Source: VYFG01 sp964403545 (GTDB taxonomy: Bacteria > Pseudomonadota > Gammaproteobacteria > Arenicellales > Poriferihabitantaceae). Taken from it: 6,512 nucleotides of DNA. The stretch's first letter is position 1; each line of letters begins with the position of its first letter. The notes under the pieces are model-generated. The model saw nothing but the letters and a program-made list of their open reading frames with translations, ran no database searches and was not told the DNA's origin. Below, in pieces: positions 1 through 6,297 of this stretch. Where the stretch lies: contig CAYOGN010000120.1 of assembly GCA_964403545.1 (NCBI GenBank), positions 1 to 6,512 of the forward strand, in the 5' to 3' direction. The position numbers and the translations under genes are program-made.

Positions 1-638
1 ATCAAATAGATTGCACCAAAACCAGGCCACCAGCGCTCCCCCACTTGATCAAAAAACGATAGCTTGTTGCGCCATTTCTCATTTTGTAGCGGTGGTTGAT
101 ACGCGAACATGGAAGCACCAACAATGTCGAACCCAAGCAGAGACAGCCAGTCCTGAATTCTGCCCACCCGGTAATAATTTCCCGCCCAGGGGGAGTTGGC
201 ATAGCGTGTTCTGGTCATACGGCCCGCACCCCACAAACTCGCCTGATTGAACCCGGTTATAACCACACATCCCTCTGGAGTCAAAATTTGATTGACTTCC
301 CGCAGCACCGCATGAGGATCCTCACAAAAATCGAGAATATGGGGCATTACAATCAAACTGTGGGTTTTGTCGCTAAACGGTAACGCCCATGGAAGCGCCT
401 GAACGCGGTGCAGGGTCGAACCACCATGACCTTCACTGCCCGGTGTTTTGCTCGCCAAATCATAGTGAGTATCAGAGAAATAACTGACACCCACCTCAAT
501 GTCATGAAGAAAATTACGCCACTCCATGCCGAGTTGAAGTGCCGTAGGAAAATATCCTGCAGGCACCAGATGCTGACAACGCGATTGCTCTGCGTCAAGC
601 AACCATTGTCCAAGCGGGGTTTGAAACCAGTCCTCCAT
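1..638 (-). CDS. Class I SAM-dependent methyltransferase, YafS-like, 5' part only (runs off left edge)
   Basis: Reading the minus strand from the ATG at 638-636 gives 212 uninterrupted codons that leave the window at position 1 with no stop, so the C-terminus is missing. The protein opens MEDWFQTPLGQWLLDAEQ, an N-terminus typical of a gammaproteobacterial methyltransferase family that includes E. coli YafS. Residues about 83-130 match the second half of a Methyltransf_11 domain: LPFSDKTHSLIVMPHILDF, then a helix with LREVNQIL, then TPEGCVVITGFN. The SAM-binding motif I region (about residues 33-37, ALQLG) lacks a clear GxGxG, which I believe is usual for this family. The substrate is unknown. 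A weak Shine-Dalgarno-like CTGGAA precedes the ATG. The same frame stays open some codons upstream without another ATG close by. The gene is divergent from dapE. The family call is fairly sure; orthology to YafS is inference. Confidence 0.85.
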   Translation of the reverse strand, partial: MEDWFQTPLGQWLLDAEQSRCQHLVPAGYFPTALQLGMEWRNFLHDIEVGVSYFSDTHYDLASKTPGSEGHGGSTLHRVQALPWALPFSDKTHSLIVMPHILDFCEDPHAVLREVNQILTPEGCVVITGFNQASLWGAGRMTRTRYANSPWAGNYYRVGRIQDWLSLLGFDIVGASMFAYQPPLQNEKWRNKLSFFDQVGERWWPGFGAIYL

Positions 639-673
639 AAACGCGTATTTCCAGAGTTTGTTTAATCTTTCAT

Positions 674-682
674 TGCTACAAT
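674..682 (+). promoter_or_regulatory. Possible extended -10 promoter element for dapE
   Basis: TGCTACAAT fits an extended -10 (TGnTATAAT) with one mismatch in the hexamer. No good -35 lies 16-18 bp upstream, as is common for extended -10 promoters. Transcription would begin near 688-690. This would leave only about 7 nt before the ATG at 696 but about 31 nt before the ATG at 720, which favours the second ATG as the dapE start. Pattern match only, no experimental support. Confidence 0.3.
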
Positions 683-719
683 AGTTGAACCTTAAATGTT
701 TCCTCAAGACAACGCAACG

Positions 720-1868
720 ATGCCCAGTTCAAATCTAACCGGCTCAGAAACAATCCAACTTGCCAGGGCCCTTATCCGGAAACCATCAGTGACCCCCGAT
801 GATGCTGGCTGCCAGGAAATTCTCGGCAGCAGACTGACACTCTCAGGATTCGAGTGCGAGCAGATCAATCAGAACAATGTGACCAATTTATGGGCTCGAC
901 GAGGGCAGGGTTATCCGTTGCTGGTATTCGCCGGACACACGGACGTAGTGCCCACCGGGCCACTGGAAAAATGGATCCATCCACCTTTTGACGGGGTGGT
1001 CGCAGATGGCATATTACATGGGCGTGGTGCAGCCGATATGAAGGGCAGCATTGCCAGCTTCGTCTGTGCCTGTGAGCGCTTTCTGAAGGAGCATCCCCGG
1101 CACAAGGGCTCTATAGGCCTGTTGATCACCAGTGATGAGGAAGGGCCGGCATTAGATGGAACAAGGATTGTCCTCGAAGAGCTTGAAAGCAGAGGAATAG
1201 CCATCGATATGTGTATAGTGGGCGAGCCTACCAGTAGCAAAAATATCGGCGACGTGATAAAGGTCGGGCGACGGGGTTCGCTCAACGCCAGACTGTTAAT
1301 CCACGGAACACAGGGGCATATCGCCTACCCCCAAATGGCTAACAACCCGATTCATCTGGCAATGTCAGCCCTGAATGAACTGATCTGTACCCAATGGGAC
1401 CAGGGCAACGAACACTTCCAGCCAACCAGTCTGCAAATTTCCAACATCAATGCCGGGACTGGCGCCAGTAACGTCATTCCAGGGGAAATCGAAGTGCTCT
1501 TCAATATTCGATTTTCTCCGGAGACCACCGAACAATTCTTGCGTGAGACTATAGAATCATTGCTCGGCAGGCATGATCTGAGGTTCGATATACAGTGGGA
1601 TCTTAGTGGACAATCGTTCGAAACCAAACAGGGTCATCTGATTAATGCAGTCAGTGAAAGCATCCACGAAATAGCAGGTTATTATCCTGAGCAATCTACC
1701 TCTGGTGGCACTTCCGATGGTCGATTTATATCTCCCACTGGTGCCCAGGTGGTAGAACTCGGACCTGTGAATGCCACCATTCACCAATTGAACGAAAGGG
1801 TTTCTACCGATGACCTGGAACAACTTGCAAAAACTTATCAACGCATACTCGAAAAGCTTTTGTTGTAA
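720..1868 (+). CDS. dapE: Succinyl-diaminopimelate desuccinylase DapE
   Basis: DapE (EC 3.5.1.18) is a cytoplasmic di-zinc M20 peptidase-family enzyme that hydrolyses N-succinyl-LL-2,6-diaminopimelate to LL-diaminopimelate and succinate, on the way to meso-diaminopimelate and lysine. Numbering from the ATG at 720 (382 aa; E. coli is 375), all expected active-site residues are visible: His73 in AGHTDVVP, bridging Asp106 in GRGAADMKG, catalytic base Glu140 and metal ligand Glu141 in TSDEEG, Glu169 in VGEPTS and His355 in NATIHQ. The signature GGTSDGRFI is also present. The central dimerisation domain lies between about 175 and 290 (GRRGSLNARL through NVIPGEIEVLFN). An in-frame ATG at 696 would add eight residues; neither ATG has a good Shine-Dalgarno. 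I prefer 720 because E. coli and H. influenzae DapE begin near this point and because of the promoter-like element at 674-682. It stands alone between a divergent methyltransferase gene and glnS. Identity is essentially certain; only the start is open. Confidence 0.97.
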   Translation: MPSSNLTGSETIQLARALIRKPSVTPDDAGCQEILGSRLTLSGFECEQINQNNVTNLWARRGQGYPLLVFAGHTDVVPTGPLEKWIHPPFDGVVADGILHGRGAADMKGSIASFVCACERFLKEHPRHKGSIGLLITSDEEGPALDGTRIVLEELESRGIAIDMCIVGEPTSSKNIGDVIKVGRRGSLNARLLIHGTQGHIAYPQMANNPIHLAMSALNELICTQWDQGNEHFQPTSLQISNINAGTGASNVIPGEIEVLFNIRFSPETTEQFLRETIESLLGRHDLRFDIQWDLSGQSFETKQGHLINAVSESIHEIAGYYPEQSTSGGTSDGRFISPTGAQVVELGPVNATIHQLNERVSTDDLEQLAKTYQRILEKLLL

Positions 1869-1898
1869 CCGCGACAGAATTGCTGGAGTACGGCATTG

Positions 1899-1928
1899 TT
1901 ATTATTCGGTAATGCTTTGAGCTATACT
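1899..1928 (+). promoter_or_regulatory. Candidate sigma70 promoter for glnS(-sohB)
   Basis: TATACT at 1923-1928 matches the -10 consensus at five of six positions. TTATTA at 1899-1904 is a weak -35 at 18 bp spacing; TTGTTA at 1896-1901 is a better hexamer but 21 bp away. Transcription starting near 1935 would give a leader of about 20 nt before the glnS ATG at 1957. A short inverted repeat, GCATT (1893-1897) with AATGC (1911-1915), overlaps the -35 area and may be chance. No terminator is visible after dapE, so read-through from dapE is also possible. Confidence 0.35.
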
Positions 1929-1956
1929 CCACGACCTTTTTCAACACCTCAATGGA

Positions 1957-3627
1957 ATGTCAGAACAAGTCACCCGCAGTAATTTTGTCCGCCATATCAT
2001 CGATGCCGATCTGAAGTCTGGAAAGCATTCTGCAATCGTTACCCGTTTCCCTCCGGAGCCCAATGGATACTTGCATATCGGACATGCAAAATCCATTTGT
2101 CTTAATTTCGGTATCGCCCGTGATTACGATGGTCGCTGTACGCTACGATTCGATGATACCAATCCGGTTAAAGAGGACATCGAATTTGTCGAAGCAATCG
2201 AACACGATGTGCGCTGGCTTGGATTCAACTGGTCTGCCCTGGTTCATGCCTCTGACTATTTTGATCAGTTATATAATTTTGCCATCGAGTTGATCGAAAA
2301 AGGCCTGGCTTATGTTGACAGTTTGCCCGTGGAAAAAATACGTGAGTACCGCGGCACGTTGACTGAACCCGGGCACAACAGCCCGGACAGAGACCTTGGA
2401 GTAAAGGAGAATCTGGCACTGTTTAAACAGATGGCTGACGGCAGATTTGCCGATGGTGAAAGGGTTTTACGCGCCAAAATTGATATGGCCTCACCAAATA
2501 TTAATTTGCGAGACCCTGTCATATACCGCATTCGGCACCATCGACACCAGCGAACCGGTGATAGATGGTGCATTTACCCGCTGTACGATTTTACCCACGG
2601 GCTTAGCGACGCCATTGAGGGCGTAACCCATTCACTCTGCACCCTGGAGTTTGAAGATCATCGCCCGCTATACGACTGGTTTATTGAAAATATTACAGTG
2701 CCGACAAAGCCTCGTCAGATTGAATTTTCTCGATTAAACCTCAGCTACACCATTATGAGCAAACGGTTGCTTACCCAACTGGTTCAAAGCGGTAAAGTGA
2801 CTGGTTGGGATGATCCCAGAATGCCCACTATTTCGGGATTGCGCCGACGCGGTTATACCCCGGCTTCAATCCGCAAGTTTATTTCCCTGGTCGGCGTTAC
2901 CAAAAGTGACAATGTGATTGATATGGCGGTACTCGAGAATTGCGTGCGTGAAGATCTGGATCCCGTTGCGCCGCGTGCGATGGCGGTACTGCGACCACTG
3001 AAGCTGGTGATCGAAAATTATCCGGTGGACGAGACCGAGACCATCGATGTCGCTAACCACCCCAAGGATACATCTTTCGGCAAACGCTCGGTCTCTCTGT
3101 CCAGAGAATTGTATATTGACGCAGATGATTTTATGGAAGATCCGCCGACCAAATTCTTTCGCCTGGGACCGGGAAGGGAAGTGAGATTACGCAATGCCTT
3201 TGTCGTTAAATGTCTGCGAGCAGTATACGATGGCAATGGCAAATTGATTGAACTCAGGTGCGAATACTTACCTGAAACCCGTAATGGACAACAACCAGAA
3301 GGTCGTAAAGTGAAAGGAATAATTCACTGGGTCAATGCCGAGGATGCGATGGATGCAGAGATTCGGCTTTATGATCGGCTGTTTCATGAAGCCAACCCAC
3401 TGGCAGATAGAAAGCGTGATTTCCTGACTGCAATAAATCCGGAATCATTGATTTCCCTGACTGGATGCAAGTTGGAAGCCTCCCTGGCGATAGCAGACCA
3501 GAATATTTGCTACCAGTTCGAAAGAGTGGGTTATTTCCATCCCGACACGGACAGCCAGCCAGGGTCACCCGTGTATAACAGAGTAGTTCCCCTTCGAGAC
3601 AGCTGGACCAGAACCGATTTAAAATAA
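1957..3627 (+). CDS. glnS: Glutaminyl-tRNA synthetase GlnRS
   Basis: Cytoplasmic class I aminoacyl-tRNA synthetase (EC 6.1.1.18) that attaches glutamine to tRNA-Gln using ATP. The 556 residues compare with 554 in E. coli, and the two align almost end to end. The Rossmann catalytic domain carries the HIGH motif at 40-43 (PPEPNGYLHIGHAKS) and the KMSKS-type motif MSKR at 267-270. Asp66 in RFDDTNP, in the amino-acid/tRNA 3'-end pocket, is conserved. The block GWDDPRMPTISGLRRRGY (about 283-300) is a hallmark of the family. The C-terminal anticodon-binding beta-barrels cover about 340-556, including KEVRLRNA-like GREVRLRNAFV and the KVKGIIHWV stretch. There is no Gln-specific N-terminal YqeY-like extension, as expected for the bacterial type. 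The Shine-Dalgarno is poor (GGA lies only just before the ATG), and an out-of-frame ATG at 1952 overlaps. sohB follows 3 bp after the stop, suggesting one transcript. Complete and apparently intact. Confidence 0.98.
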   Translation: MSEQVTRSNFVRHIIDADLKSGKHSAIVTRFPPEPNGYLHIGHAKSICLNFGIARDYDGRCTLRFDDTNPVKEDIEFVEAIEHDVRWLGFNWSALVHASDYFDQLYNFAIELIEKGLAYVDSLPVEKIREYRGTLTEPGHNSPDRDLGVKENLALFKQMADGRFADGERVLRAKIDMASPNINLRDPVIYRIRHHRHQRTGDRWCIYPLYDFTHGLSDAIEGVTHSLCTLEFEDHRPLYDWFIENITVPTKPRQIEFSRLNLSYTIMSKRLLTQLVQSGKVTGWDDPRMPTISGLRRRGYTPASIRKFISLVGVTKSDNVIDMAVLENCVREDLDPVAPRAMAVLRPLKLVIENYPVDETETIDVANHPKDTSFGKRSVSLSRELYIDADDFMEDPPTKFFRLGPGREVRLRNAFVVKCLRAVYDGNGKLIELRCEYLPETRNGQQPEGRKVKGIIHWVNAEDAMDAEIRLYDRLFHEANPLADRKRDFLTAINPESLISLTGCKLEASLAIADQNICYQFERVGYFHPDTDSQPGSPVYNRVVPLRDSWTRTDLK

Positions 3628-3630
3628 ATT

Positions 3631-4698
3631 ATGATGGAATTCATTACAGAATATGGCCTGTTCCTGGCCAAGGTTGCTACTGTAGTTATTGCACTACTGG
3701 CTGCTGCCGGCAGTCTGCTCGCGATGGCAATGCGGCACAAGAAAGGATCTGAATCAGAACTACACATTACCCTGATGAACAAAGAGTTTGAGGAAATGGA
3801 GTCGGCACTGGCGAGCGCACTGCTGGATTCCCATGCACTGAAATCAAAATTAAAGCGCGACCATAAAAAAGAAAAGAAAAAAGCCAAACAACAACTCAAG
3901 CACGAGAAAAAATTGGCTAAAGAGGGATCAAAGCAGGAAAGCAGGAAAAAAAGGCTGTTTGTTATCGATTTTGATGGCGATATTCGGGCCAGCGCTACCG
4001 ACGCCATGCGTCATGAAATTAGCGCCATTCTTACCGATGCCACAGATCAGGACGAAGTATTGTTACGGCTGGAAAGTGGGGGCGGAATGGTTCACAGTTA
4101 TGGTCTCGCTGCCAGCCAGTTGCAGCGTATCACTGATCACGAAATTGCCTTGACCATCGCAGTGGACAAAGTCGCCGCAAGTGGTGGTTACATGATGGCC
4201 TGCGTCGCCAATAAAATTATCGCTGCGCCTTTTTCAATTGTTGGTTCAATCGGTGTGTTGGCGCAAATTCCCAACCTGCACCGTTTATTGAAAAAGAATG
4301 AGGTTGACTTCGAACAGCTATCTGCAGGAGAGTACAAACGCACACTCACCCTGTTTGGAGAAAACACCGAAAAGGGTCGGCAAAAAATGCAGCAAGAACT
4401 CGAAGAAACCCATACATTGTTCAAAAATTTTATCGGTGAACGCCGCCCCGGTCTTGATGTTGAGAGTGGTGCCACTGGTGAGCACTGGCTTGGTACCCGG
4501 GCGCTGGAACTGGGGCTGGTGGACCAACTCCAGACCAGTGACGATTTTCTGATGGAAGCCCGCGAGCATTCCGATCTGATTCATCTTGAATACACCCGCA
4601 AGAAGTCACTTGCCGAGAAAATCTCTTCGATGTTGACTGGAATTCGCAGTCAGAAAGAAAAATCCGTTCAGGATATGGACAAACATTTGCTGATGTAG
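3631..4698 (+). CDS. sohB: Membrane-anchored S49 serine peptidase SohB
   Basis: SohB-family peptidase, related to signal peptide peptidase SppA; in E. coli a high-copy suppressor of degP (htrA) loss. Length is 355 aa against 349 in E. coli. An N-terminal hydrophobic segment (about residues 8-34) should anchor it in the inner membrane. A very basic, probably helical linker follows, with 16 lysines between 71 and 107. The peptidase domain spans about 108-305: Ser184 in KVAASGGYMMAC is the expected nucleophile and Lys236 in AGEYKRTLT the general base; VGSIGVLAQ and ATGEHWLGTRALELGLVD are family blocks. One oddity: the conserved ESPGGMVH stretch reads ESGGGMVH here (Gly150 in place of Pro). Two ATGs are adjacent (3631 and 3634); E. 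coli SohB begins ME-LL-SEYGLF, so the second may be the true start. No Shine-Dalgarno is visible and the gene begins 3 bp after glnS, so translation is probably coupled. Identity is secure. Confidence 0.95.
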   Translation: MMEFITEYGLFLAKVATVVIALLAAAGSLLAMAMRHKKGSESELHITLMNKEFEEMESALASALLDSHALKSKLKRDHKKEKKKAKQQLKHEKKLAKEGSKQESRKKRLFVIDFDGDIRASATDAMRHEISAILTDATDQDEVLLRLESGGGMVHSYGLAASQLQRITDHEIALTIAVDKVAASGGYMMACVANKIIAAPFSIVGSIGVLAQIPNLHRLLKKNEVDFEQLSAGEYKRTLTLFGENTEKGRQKMQQELEETHTLFKNFIGERRPGLDVESGATGEHWLGTRALELGLVDQLQTSDDFLMEAREHSDLIHLEYTRKKSLAEKISSMLTGIRSQKEKSVQDMDKHLLM

Positions 4699-4795
4699 AA
4701 AATACAGAATATGTCGGTTTATCAATTTTATTTTTCATAAATTCCTACTATATAAGAGTTTTGTTGAGCATCGATTGTATTTCGATCAAATTCAT

Positions 4796-4830
4796 GGACA
4801 GTTTACGGAGTGTAAGGTGATACACTGTCC
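4796..4830 (+). promoter_or_regulatory. Nested inverted repeat (leader hairpin or operator) upstream of the GFA-family gene
   Basis: GGACAGT (4796-4802) is perfectly complementary to ACTGTCC (4824-4830). Inside it two alternative short pairings exist: TTAC (4803-4806) with GTAA (4812-4815), which puts GGAGT in a loop, or GTGTA (4810-4814) with TACAC (4821-4825). As RNA it could form a bulged hairpin. As DNA, GTGTA-N6-TACAC looks like a small operator half-site pair. It lies 43 bp before the start codon at 4874. No T-run follows, so it is not a standard terminator for sohB. Function is unknown. Confidence 0.35.
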
Positions 4831-4864
4831 AGACATTTTAACCAAAACGACCGCCAGGCGATGA
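4817..4864 (+). CDS. Possible 15-codon leader peptide before the GFA-family gene
   Basis: A GTG at 4817 is preceded by GGAG at 4807-4810 (6-nt spacing) and opens 15 codons (MIHCPDILTKTTARR) ending in TGA at 4862-4864. That stop overlaps the Shine-Dalgarno of the downstream gene (GAGG, 4863-4866), the arrangement expected for translational coupling. The GTG also overlaps the stop of an even smaller ATG ORF (4794-4820, MDSLRSVR) as GTGA. The peptide resembles nothing I know, and ORFs this short occur easily by chance. Listed because of the Shine-Dalgarno and overlaps, not because of the peptide. Confidence 0.2.
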   Translation: MIHCPDILTKTTARR

Positions 4865-4866
4865 GG
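4863..4866 (+). promoter_or_regulatory. Ribosome binding site of the GFA-family gene
   Basis: GAGG, part of TGAGGAT, lies 7 nt before the ATG at 4874. It is the clearest Shine-Dalgarno of any of the full-length genes here and fixes that start codon. Confidence 0.7.
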
Positions 4867-4873
4867 ATAAAAA

Positions 4874-5308
4874 ATGAGCGACAATCGTTATAGTGCAAAA
4901 TGTTTTTGTGGCGAAGTGGAGTTGGAAGCTTCTGGCGAACCTATATTTCAAGGATTCTGTCACTGTGATTCATGCAGGAGCTGGCTTGGAGCACCCATTC
5001 ATGCTGCTACTTTGTGGCCATTGGACAGCGTAACTATATTGAAGGGCGATGAGAACTTAGCCACCTATAAAAAAACCGAGCGTAGTCACAGAAAGCATTG
5101 CACAATCTGTGGTGGACATGTAATGAACGCACATCCTGAAGAAGGTTTTATCGATGTTTTAGCTCCAATATTGAAAGACTTTCCTTTTGAGCCAACGATG
5201 CATGTACATTACGGCGAAAAAATCTTGTCGACTCCCGACGGACTACCCAAATACAGAGATGTACCTACCGAGTTTGGTGGAAGCGGTGAACTCATAGAGG
5301 AATCTTAA
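4874..5308 (+). CDS. GFA/CENP-V-family zinc-binding protein
   Basis: A 144-residue protein of the GFA family (PF04828), named after the glutathione-dependent formaldehyde-activating enzyme of Paracoccus but now known as a broad fold with mostly unassigned functions. The zinc ligands are clear: CFCGEVELEA gives Cys10 and Cys12, CHCDSC gives Cys29, Cys31 and Cys34, and HCTICGGHV gives Cys76 and Cys79. Between them lies the family core, including a LWPLDSVTILKGDENLATYK stretch equivalent to the usual 'F.G...Y' region. No signal peptide or membrane segment is seen, so it is likely cytoplasmic. It has its own strong Shine-Dalgarno and sits 175 bp after sohB, so it is probably not part of that operon. 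No glutathione or formaldehyde metabolism gene is next to it, so a role in formaldehyde detoxification should not be assumed. Codons such as TTA, ATA and AAA look commoner than in dapE or glnS, which may hint at separate origin; I have not measured this. Confidence 0.88.
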   Translation: MSDNRYSAKCFCGEVELEASGEPIFQGFCHCDSCRSWLGAPIHAATLWPLDSVTILKGDENLATYKKTERSHRKHCTICGGHVMNAHPEEGFIDVLAPILKDFPFEPTMHVHYGEKILSTPDGLPKYRDVPTEFGGSGELIEES

Positions 5309-5458
5309 TCTGACTAGTTTATGAAGCCAAAACTACTTTCAAATTATTTGATCCAAATCAACAGGTTCGTTTTTCCGAGGCCCTGGTGTACTTTTGCCAG
5401 TGCTCGTTCGCTTCTCAGGCCTACCAAATTATCGCAGAACTAACCGAATTGCGTGGAA
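5309..5458. other. Intergenic stretch between convergent genes; no supported gene or terminator
   Basis: This gap lies between the stop of the GFA-family gene (plus) and the stop of the cyclase remnant (minus). I see no convincing terminator hairpin in either direction, which is unusual for a convergent junction. A plus-strand frame stays open from 5314 to the TAA at 5554-5556 (80 codons), running antisense into the cyclase remnant, but has no ATG and no ribosome binding site. A 40-codon ATG ORF at 5321 lacks a Shine-Dalgarno. Neither resembles a known family. Confidence 0.4.
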
Positions 5459-5836
5459 TCAGTCAGGAATATGACTGGCCCGCAACGCTTCCGTCAGGTG
5501 GCACCTGTCTTCTTCATCTTGATAGTGAAGCGTTCTTTCAAACTGGGAAATGGTAAACGTGGGCTCGAGCTCCAGTAACATATTCACCTGTTGATTCACC
5601 TCATCCAGCTTTGACAGATGAAAGTAACACGATATCAGGTAGGCATAATGTCTGGTCTGAAGCTCGGGTATATGATTGATCACCCCATTGTGACTTTCCA
5701 CGCATTCATCGGCTGCCGACAGGCAGGTTCGAAGTCGTTGATAGGTTCCTTCCTCATCTTCGCCAGTATGCCGACTGAATCCCGCGAGATCAGCATGCAG
5801 AATTGCCGCGAGTTTTCTGGGTAACTGTTCTTTCAC
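5459..5836 (-). pseudogene. Internally deleted class III adenylate/guanylate cyclase-TPR protein (remnant)
   Basis: The 125-codon ORF starts with GTG at 5836-5834; an in-frame TGA lies five codons upstream (four codons between) and no Shine-Dalgarno is evident. Residues 7-52 (RKLAAILHADLAGFSRHTGE, then DEEGTYQRLR and a helix to HNGVI) match the first about 45 residues of the cyclase domain found in many proteobacterial cyclase-TPR proteins; Asp16 would be the first metal-binding Asp. Residues about 62-125 (AYLISCYFHLSKLDE, LLELEPTFTISQFERTLHYQ, ALRASHIPD) match the last TPR and C-terminal tail of the same kind of protein, which usually ends in a similar LR.AGLPE. Everything between is absent: the second catalytic Asp, the nucleotide- and transition-state-binding residues and most TPRs, probably several hundred residues. 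The simplest reading is an in-frame internal deletion of one gene. It cannot be an active cyclase. Whether it is still expressed is unknown. Family assignment of both ends is from memory of the family. Confidence 0.7.
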
Positions 5837-5896
5837 CTGACGACGTTTTCATTGAAAATCGAAATCAATTGTATACCAAACCTTTGGGGAGGACTA

Positions 5897-5965
5897 ATGA
5901 AGTCCCTGAATGATCTTAAAAGGAATATACCCATAGTGATTCGGTCAATAGTCTGGATAGTTTAA
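5897..5965 (+). CDS. Possible 22-residue small protein with strong ribosome binding site
   Basis: GGGGAGGA at 5886-5893 is the strongest Shine-Dalgarno in the window and sits 4 nt (counted from GGAGG) before an ATG at 5897. The ORF encodes 22 residues: a polar N-terminal half (MKSLNDLKRN) and a hydrophobic C-terminal half (IPIVIRSIVWIV), ending in TAA. It could be a small membrane-associated peptide. It could also be the stub of a lost gene: the opening SL..LKR.N followed by hydrophobic residues and W loosely recalls the N-terminus of TPR proteins that start with an 'ELKRRNV.RV....YxVxxW' segment. That comparison is inference. It is divergent from the cyclase remnant. Confidence 0.3.
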   Translation: MKSLNDLKRNIPIVIRSIVWIV

Positions 5966-6013
5966 ACTCGAAAAAGTTTACCTAATGTGGAGTGTAGGAA
6001 AGATAAACACCCT

Positions 6014-6030
6014 TTTCCCGAAACGGGAAA
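6014..6030. other. Perfect short hairpin, 7-bp stem
   Basis: TTTCCCG (6014-6020), a 3-nt loop AAA, and CGGGAAA (6024-6030) form a perfect 7-bp stem. No T-run follows on the plus strand. On the minus strand the sequence after the stem is purine-rich. It therefore does not look like an intrinsic terminator in either direction. It could be part of a structured RNA or a protein-binding dyad. Confidence 0.4.
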
Positions 6031-6283
6031 TCGAACACTAACGATTGACCAACGAATGTGCCGGAAAGAAAATCTACAAGAAATGTAAATACGGGCGCTG
6101 GTTTAAGAAACTTAAGAAGTAAGGCTGCCGAGAGCGGAGTCACAGTGATCTCGGTTGCAGATCCAGTGGGTTCAGTGAGTGTGGGAACGAACTGGGTTGC
6201 AATGGATTTGCCTGATCGGCCCACCTTAAAAGGCCACTATTTTCTCAGTTGTTTCCCCAAAGCAGGCGATTTTATGCTCGTGC

Positions 6284-6297
6284 TAAACTTCGGTTTA
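6284..6297 (+). other. Small hairpin with a C(UUCG)G tetraloop
   Basis: TAAAC (6284-6288), TTCG (6289-6292), GTTTA (6293-6297). As plus-strand RNA this gives a 5-bp stem closed by C-G around UUCG, a known exceptionally stable tetraloop. No U-tract follows directly. It lies inside the unassigned stretch; function unknown and chance occurrence possible. Confidence 0.3.

Noticed and set aside
2..665. ORFs at 2-202(-), 11-250(+), 79-270(-), 96-383(+), 353-613(-), 408-665(+)
   Set aside because: All overlap the minus-strand methyltransferase frame (638 to 1), which alone matches a known family. They are other-frame shadows.
911..1841. Minus-strand ORFs inside dapE (911-1285, 1352-1627, 1557-1841)
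   Set aside because: Antisense to a clear dapE with complete active-site motifs; no recognisable domains or ribosome binding sites.
2063..4007. Other-frame ORFs within glnS and the start of sohB, including the 158-codon minus-strand ORF at 3531-4007
   Set aside because: The long minus ORF is serine- and leucine-rich because it mirrors the lysine-rich SohB linker and spans the glnS-sohB junction; all are shadows of intact genes.
4188..4738. Minus- and plus-strand ORFs overlapping sohB (4188-4475, 4298-4552, 4318-4584, 4430-4738)
   Set aside because: Shadows of the SohB peptidase domain; none has a Shine-Dalgarno or a known domain.
4699..4745. AT-rich imperfect dyad after sohB as a terminator
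   Set aside because: The possible stem is short and made only of A-T pairs, with no GC-rich core and no clear T-tract in the right place.
5618..5824. Plus-strand 68-codon ORF antisense to the cyclase remnant
   Set aside because: The minus frame shows clear family similarity; this one has none.
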